From the NCBI GenBank assembly GCA_038231495.1, contig JBBRLG010000251.1:1-10414 (forward strand): a stretch of DNA of 10,414 nucleotides. Direction: 5' to 3'. The translations under genes and the position numbers were made by a program. The stretch is from JBBRLG01 sp038231495. Lineage in GTDB: Bacteria; Planctomycetota; Planctomycetia; Gemmatales; Gemmataceae. Under the pieces are notes generated by a model. It was not told where the DNA came from and searched no databases. It saw only the letters and a program-made list of their open reading frames with translations. Of the stretch, positions 7,038-10,414 are shown in pieces (position 1 is the first letter of the stretch; each line of letters starts with the position of its first letter).

Positions 7038-8192
7038 TCAGCCGTGGTCGCGGGCCGTCGGCGTCTCGTAGCGAAGGTTCAGGTAGATGAAGACGTTCGC
7101 CACCGTCAGATACGCGAACAGCAACGCCGCCGGTAGACCGAGCAGCACGTTACGCGTCGTCGCGGCGGTTAATGACAATTGGTCGTCGAGCGGCTGACCG
7201 AAGAACAACAACGGCAACGCCGGCACCAGCGCCAACACGAGGCCGATGCCGATGGCCAACACTTCGTAGAGGAGGATGCTACCCGGATGTTGGCGCAGCA
7301 ACCGTAGCCAGTGCGACAGGCCCGTTGCGACCGACGCCTCTTCGACCACCACGATCGGGGCCAGCAACAACGTCAGCGCGACGACCGGCCCTAAGACCAG
7401 TTCGCCCACCACGCCTAGCACCGTCGCGACGTTGGCGGCCGTTTGCCAGGCCGTCGCCCCGGGTTGGTCTTCGCCCGGCAGCAGCCATTGCGGCAGACCG
7501 CGCAGCAACACGATCAGGCCTACCGCAATCCCCGCGACGAGTAGCTGCGCCACGAATAATCGCACCGTCCGGCCCGCCCAGCCGGTGCGAACTTCTTCGG
7601 AACGCGCGGGGCGCAAGCGGGACAATTCGACAAACGTGGCGCGCGTCAGCTGCGTACTCGCCCCCGCCAGCACCAGGCCGGCCACCACGCCGAGGGCCAC
7701 GTTGAACCATAGCCGCGTTATGCCGAAGTCCGGGAGGGGGTACTGAGCCAGCGCGAACAACCCGCCCAGGAGCAGGCCGCACACGGCGATCAAGACGAGC
7801 TTGCGCCGCATCACCGTGTTTTCCAGCGCGGCGAGCAGTTCCGGGAAGAAGCCGCGCACGCCGACCGTTTGCATCGCGTGCGGGTCGAGGCGGGTGCTGG
7901 CGCTCGTCGATTCGCCGTTGGCGGCGACCGCCCGCCGCCGACGGCGCTTGGCCGGCTTCGGCTTGGCCGGAGTGTCAGCCCGGCGATTGACCAGGTCGGC
8001 GAACTCCGAGGTCCAGGCGAGCGTCACCCACTCCTCTTCCGCCGAGCGGCGCACCGTGCTTCCCAGCGGGATGCGACCGCGGTCGATGTTTTCGCGGACC
8101 GCGTCGGTGTTGGGCGCGTGCAGGACTTTGCCATCCGGAAAGCGAACGTACCAGTCGTCGTTGGTCTTGCTTAGAAAGGTGTCGCGTCGCAT
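7038..8192 (-). CDS. Membrane protein with N-terminal GYF-like domain, six predicted helices
   Basis: I do not recognise a specific function. The 384-aa product has a soluble N-terminal module (about 10-68: DDWYVRFPDGKVLHAP, VRENIDRGRIPLGSTVRR, EEEWVTLAW) that resembles the GYF_2/DUF4339-type domains often fused to bacterial membrane proteins. A basic linker follows (KPKPAKRRRRR, 77-87), then a hydrophobic C-terminal region with about six helices (roughly 131-149, 163-179, 212-230, 254-282, 305-331 and 347-370). The linker's charge places the N-terminal domain in the cytoplasm. Loops near 183-206 and 283-304 are charged and probably cytoplasmic. ATG 8192 has only a weak GAG 8 to 10 nt upstream. 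A perfect inverted repeat lies just after its stop and before the EamA gene. Such proteins are common in planctomycetes as uncharacterised membrane proteins. Confidence 0.8.
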   Translation of the reverse strand: MRRDTFLSKTNDDWYVRFPDGKVLHAPNTDAVRENIDRGRIPLGSTVRRSAEEEWVTLAWTSEFADLVNRRADTPAKPKPAKRRRRRAVAANGESTSASTRLDPHAMQTVGVRGFFPELLAALENTVMRRKLVLIAVCGLLLGGLFALAQYPLPDFGITRLWFNVALGVVAGLVLAGASTQLTRATFVELSRLRPARSEEVRTGWAGRTVRLFVAQLLVAGIAVGLIVLLRGLPQWLLPGEDQPGATAWQTAANVATVLGVVGELVLGPVVALTLLLAPIVVVEEASVATGLSHWLRLLRQHPGSILLYEVLAIGIGLVLALVPALPLLFFGQPLDDQLSLTAATTRNVLLGLPAALLFAYLTVANVFIYLNLRYETPTARDHG

Positions 8193-8501
8193 GATCGTTC
8201 TCGGCGGCAGCGTAGGAAGGAACCACGGGAGAGCCTACTGCCCATCCTTGAACTATCCATCCGGTAGGCGTCCAGCGGGAAAGGACTCGCCTTGTCGGCC
8301 ACGCCCTTCCCCTGTTAGCATTGTGCCCGATCCGGGGCAACGCGGGAGCGTGGGGAAGCCGGGAAACGTCCGCATGTTTCCTCGTTGGCCGGCAAAGGCC
8401 GCACAGTCCACTTGCCCTATTTTACGCACCGACTTTGCCGGCGTGAGCGTTTTCACCTATTTTTAATCGGTCAACAAACCTTCGTGCAAGGAAGCACGCT
8501 C
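8193..8501. other. 309-nt divergent intergenic region
   Basis: This region separates the starts of the GYF-like membrane protein (minus) and the glycosyltransferase (plus). It contains no convincing gene or RNA. A perfect 10-bp inverted repeat, GCCGGCAAAG at 8388-8397 and CTTTGCCGGC at 8433-8442, lies about 60 nt upstream of the plus-strand start. A weak promoter candidate, TTGCCG at 8435-8440 with TATTTT at 8459-8464 (18-nt spacing), overlaps the right arm. AAGGAA at 8488-8493 could be the ribosome binding site for the start at 8502. An in-frame ATG at 8385 lies here too but the sequence after it does not look coding. Confidence 0.45.
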
Positions 8502-9854
8502 ATGGCCATCCGTTCACTTCGGAATTATCTGCCGCGCTCCCCGAACACCTGGTTCGTGGTGTTGCTGCTCGTGTTCTTCGTCGGCCTGAGTGTGCAGTAC
8601 TACTTCAAAGCGACGAAACTGCGCGAGGACGGCGCGCAGACGCGCTCGGCGATTCTGCGCTGGAAGGAACACCTACAAGCGGTAGAAGGCGGCGAGGGGG
8701 CCACCGACGCGGCGTACCCCAACCCGCCCATCATGGCGATCCTGCTGTCGCCGTTAGCACGCCTCGACCCGCTGCCGATGGCGCTGACGTGGTTCTACCT
8801 CAAGGTCGCGATGGCGCTGGTCGCATTGTTCGCGGTGCTGCATTTGGTGGCCGACCCGGAGCGTCCGTTCCCCGCGTGGGCCAAGGCGCTGGCGGTGCTG
8901 CTGGCGCTGCGTCCCATCGTCGGCGACCTGCAACACGGCAACGTCAACCTGTTCATTCTGTTCCTGGTGGTCGTGGCGTTCTGCGCCTACCAGCGCGGCC
9001 GCGGCGTGCTGGCGGGCCTGACGCTCGGCTTGGCAATCGCGTGCAAGGTGACGCCGGCCTTGTTCATTCCATACTTCCTGTGGAAGCGCTCGTGGCGCGC
9101 CCTGGGCGGCTGCCTGGCGGGCGTCGTGCTGTTCCTGTGGCCGGGCGTGGTGCCGGCGCTCGTACTCGGCGCGGAGGAGAACCAGCACCAGTTGAAGCAG
9201 TGGTACGAGTGCATGGTGGTGCCCTACACGGTCGAGCACAAGGTGTGGAGTGAGCACAACAACCAGTCGCTCGTCGGCGTCATTTATCGCTTGACGACGC
9301 ACAGCCCGTCGGCCTCGATCTACGACGCGAACAAGGAGTACGTGCCGACGGAATACGCCAACGTCTGGAACCTGGACAGGAACCAGGCGCATTGGCTGGT
9401 GCTGGGCTGTGAGCTGTTGTTCGCTGGCGTGGTGGTCTGGAGTTGCCGCACGCCAGGGGCCGCGCGGACCGGCTGGCGCGTGAGTGCCGAGTTCGCCATC
9501 GTGACGCTGGGCATGTTGCTGTTCAGCGAGCGGACGTGGAAGCATCATTGCGTGCCGCTGTTGTTCCCGTTCGCGGTGCTGTGCTACCACCTGGCGACGG
9601 GCAACCTGGGCCGCTGGATGAAGGCGTACGTCGGCGGTTCGCTCGCGGCGGCGGCGCTGTTGATGACAATGCCGAGCCTGGGCGTGGTTAGTGAGTCGTT
9701 CGCCAAGGCGTCGGAGGTGTACGGCGTGTACGCGATCGCCTACCTCGTCCTGCTGGCGGCGCTGGCGGTGAGTTTGCGGCGGGCGCGAAACGTGGAGGGT
9801 GCGGCGCTGAGCGCCAGGCCGGGAGGAAATGCCAGCCAGCCGCTTGCGGCTTAG
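8502..9854 (+). CDS. GT87/DUF2029-type membrane glycosyltransferase
   Basis: This is an integral-membrane, GT-C fold glycosyltransferase of the GT87 (DUF2029) type, related to mycobacterial enzymes that transfer mannose from polyprenyl-phosphate donors. In planctomycetes the acceptor is unknown. The 450 aa have an N-terminal helix (16-33), an outer loop with AYPNPPIMAILLSPLARL (71-88), then helices around 97-116, 126-139, 148-165, 168-194 and 200-222. Family-like text includes GDLQHGNVNLFILFLVV (141-157), ACKVTPALFIPYFLWKR (180-196) and EHNNQSLVGVIYRL (251-264). Further helices lie at about 297-313, 329-341, 350-364, 375-390 and 407-424. The start at 8502 follows AAGGAA; the longer form from 8385 adds 39 unlikely residues. 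The last residues SQPLAA and the stop are encoded by a GCCGCTTGCGGC repeat, so the C-terminal tail may be repeat-derived. It faces no partner gene on its strand. Confidence 0.85.
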   Translation: MAIRSLRNYLPRSPNTWFVVLLLVFFVGLSVQYYFKATKLREDGAQTRSAILRWKEHLQAVEGGEGATDAAYPNPPIMAILLSPLARLDPLPMALTWFYLKVAMALVALFAVLHLVADPERPFPAWAKALAVLLALRPIVGDLQHGNVNLFILFLVVVAFCAYQRGRGVLAGLTLGLAIACKVTPALFIPYFLWKRSWRALGGCLAGVVLFLWPGVVPALVLGAEENQHQLKQWYECMVVPYTVEHKVWSEHNNQSLVGVIYRLTTHSPSASIYDANKEYVPTEYANVWNLDRNQAHWLVLGCELLFAGVVVWSCRTPGAARTGWRVSAEFAIVTLGMLLFSERTWKHHCVPLLFPFAVLCYHLATGNLGRWMKAYVGGSLAAAALLMTMPSLGVVSESFAKASEVYGVYAIAYLVLLAALAVSLRRARNVEGAALSARPGGNASQPLAA

Positions 9855-9857
9855 CGC
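9839..9857. repeat. GCCGCTTGCGGC short palindromic repeat, copy 2
   Basis: This copy matches 4826-4844 at 18 of 19 positions. With the preceding A and following T, the palindrome is AGCCGC-TT-GCGGCT (9838-9851). It overlaps the end of the glycosyltransferase gene and supplies its final codons and TAG stop (9852-9854). Confidence 0.65.
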
Positions 9858-9900
9858 TTCTTCGGCACGAAAGAAACGCCCGCGCGTCTGCCGCCAAGGA

Positions 9901-10039
9901 ACCCTTGCCAAAGTCACCCTTGCCACCCACTTTTGCCAGGCCTTTGGCAAGGGTATATCAGCGCCGCTGCCTGCTCCTGACGGTCGCTGCGTGCCAAAAT
10001 CCCACCCTTGCCAAGATTGTTGCGCTTGGCAAGGGTGGG
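9901..10039. repeat. CCCTTGCCA repeat cluster with two perfect hairpins
   Basis: The 9-mer CCCTTGCCA occurs at 9902-9910, 9917-9925 and 10005-10013, and its reverse complement at 9945-9953 and 10027-10035. These form two perfect inverted repeats: 9901-9913 with 9942-9954 (13 bp, 28-nt loop) and 10001-10015 with 10025-10039 (15 bp, 9-nt loop). The second is a strong compact hairpin but lacks a following T-tract on the plus strand, and has only TTTT on the minus strand. No coding function is evident. It lies after the glycosyltransferase gene and before the last small ORF. The 9-mer was not noticed elsewhere in the window. Confidence 0.9.
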
Positions 10040-10094
10040 CAGGTGTCCAAGGCCGGGCGGTCCCATAGGACGCAATTGACAGACTGATCGCGGA

Positions 10095-10304
10095 ATGGTG
10101 TTCGGCACACAAAGTGCAAACAAGAAAGGGTTCAGGTGCATCGTGGACTTTGAAGCCCTTTATGCGATTCTCGCCGAAGTTGCCCGCAACCACGGGCTGC
10201 TAACCTACGGCCAGCTTACGCTTCGGGCTCTTTTGAAAATAGGCCATCGCCTGGACAGAATATCACAAGCCCAGCCCAATACTGTTCGGCTCGATTTTTG
10301 CTAA
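10095..10304 (+). CDS. Short hypothetical protein, possibly truncated
   Basis: I do not recognise this 69-aa product. The stretch FEALYAILAEVARNHGLLTYGQLT (19-42) looks like real protein: an amphipathic helix followed by a TYGQL turn, as seen at the start of several small bacterial families and in alkyltransferase-like DNA-binding domains. After about residue 45 it turns basic (LKIGHRLDRIS) and ends in an unremarkable tail. The start is uncertain. ATG 10095 has only a weak GCGGA upstream; an in-frame GTG at 10143 would begin directly before the DFEALY segment. The sequence may be a 3'-truncated or frameshifted remnant of a longer gene; no continuation could be followed in the other frames up to the window end. 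Confidence 0.4.
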   Translation: MVFGTQSANKKGFRCIVDFEALYAILAEVARNHGLLTYGQLTLRALLKIGHRLDRISQAQPNTVRLDFC

Positions 10305-10414
10305 CGAGTTTTCACCCTCGTTTTCCGGGCAGTCGGTGGTTCAGAGCGGGCATCGCACCGTGGAAGCAAACGTCCGTTCACTATCCCCAAGGGAGGCCGG
10401 GGACCGAAAACTGA
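10305..10414. other. Terminal 110 nt with no supported feature
   Basis: No gene, RNA or repeat was recognised after the stop of the small ORF. One frame stays open to a TGA at the last bases of the window, but it has no clear start and no recognisable motif. Confidence 0.3.

Noticed and set aside
9901..10039. CRISPR array
   Set aside because: The repeat unit is only 9 nt, occurs in both orientations and has irregular spacing, and no cas gene is nearby.
10141..10160. CTTCAAA on the minus strand, resembling a tRNA-Sec anticodon loop
   Set aside because: The flanking bases do not form an anticodon stem and no acceptor or T arm is present; it lies within the small ORF.
8754..10193. A 479-codon open frame on the minus strand opposite the glycosyltransferase gene
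   Set aside because: It is antisense to a well-supported membrane protein, is very rich in His, Arg and Gln, and shows no domain. Long antisense frames are expected at this GC content.

Overview
The window is GC-rich and tightly packed on both strands. It looks like a chromosomal segment from a planctomycete, most likely a Gemmata-type member. This rests on three things: the gene families present (a SelA/SelB pair, a GYF-like membrane protein, a short EamA transporter and a GT87-type membrane glycosyltransferase), the base composition, and several intergenic repeats that I associate with planctomycete genomes. The taxonomic call is inference; there is no rRNA or other marker gene in the window.

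Layout: (1) 2-1130, plus strand: a decayed IS701-type (DDE_5) transposase, cut by the window's left edge, with two in-frame stops, one frameshift and Ala where two catalytic Asp are expected. (2) 4712-1271, minus strand: selB then selA, the selenocysteine-insertion elongation factor and L-seryl-tRNA(Sec) selenium transferase, separated by 94 nt that hold most of a large imperfect inverted repeat. (3) 4934-6469, plus strand: a two-gene unit of a GmhA-like SIS-domain sugar-phosphate isomerase and a ROK-family sugar kinase, 9 nt apart. (4) 8192-6473, minus strand: a six-helix membrane protein with a GYF-like N-terminal domain, then a perfect 40-bp inverted repeat, then a single-domain EamA transporter that ends tail to tail with the ROK gene. 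(5) 8502-9854, plus strand: a GT87/DUF2029-type polyprenyl-linked glycosyltransferase. (6) 9855-10414: intergenic DNA with a cluster of five copies of CCCTTGCCA forming two perfect hairpins, followed by a short unidentified ORF.

Functionally, selA and selB act together: SelA converts Ser-tRNA(Sec) to Sec-tRNA(Sec), and SelB delivers it to UGA codons followed by a SECIS element. No selD, tRNA-Sec (selC) or selenoprotein gene was found here, so they must lie elsewhere. The SIS and ROK genes probably handle one sugar phosphate in sequence, but their substrate cannot be read from sequence. The other genes are envelope or membrane functions without an evident shared pathway.

The most distinctive feature is the repeats rather than any gene. 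At least three families of palindromic or half-palindromic repeats sit in the gaps, and two of them run into genes and supply the last codons and the stop (selB and the glycosyltransferase). I saw no CRISPR array, defence system, tRNA, rRNA or convincing new multi-gene system.
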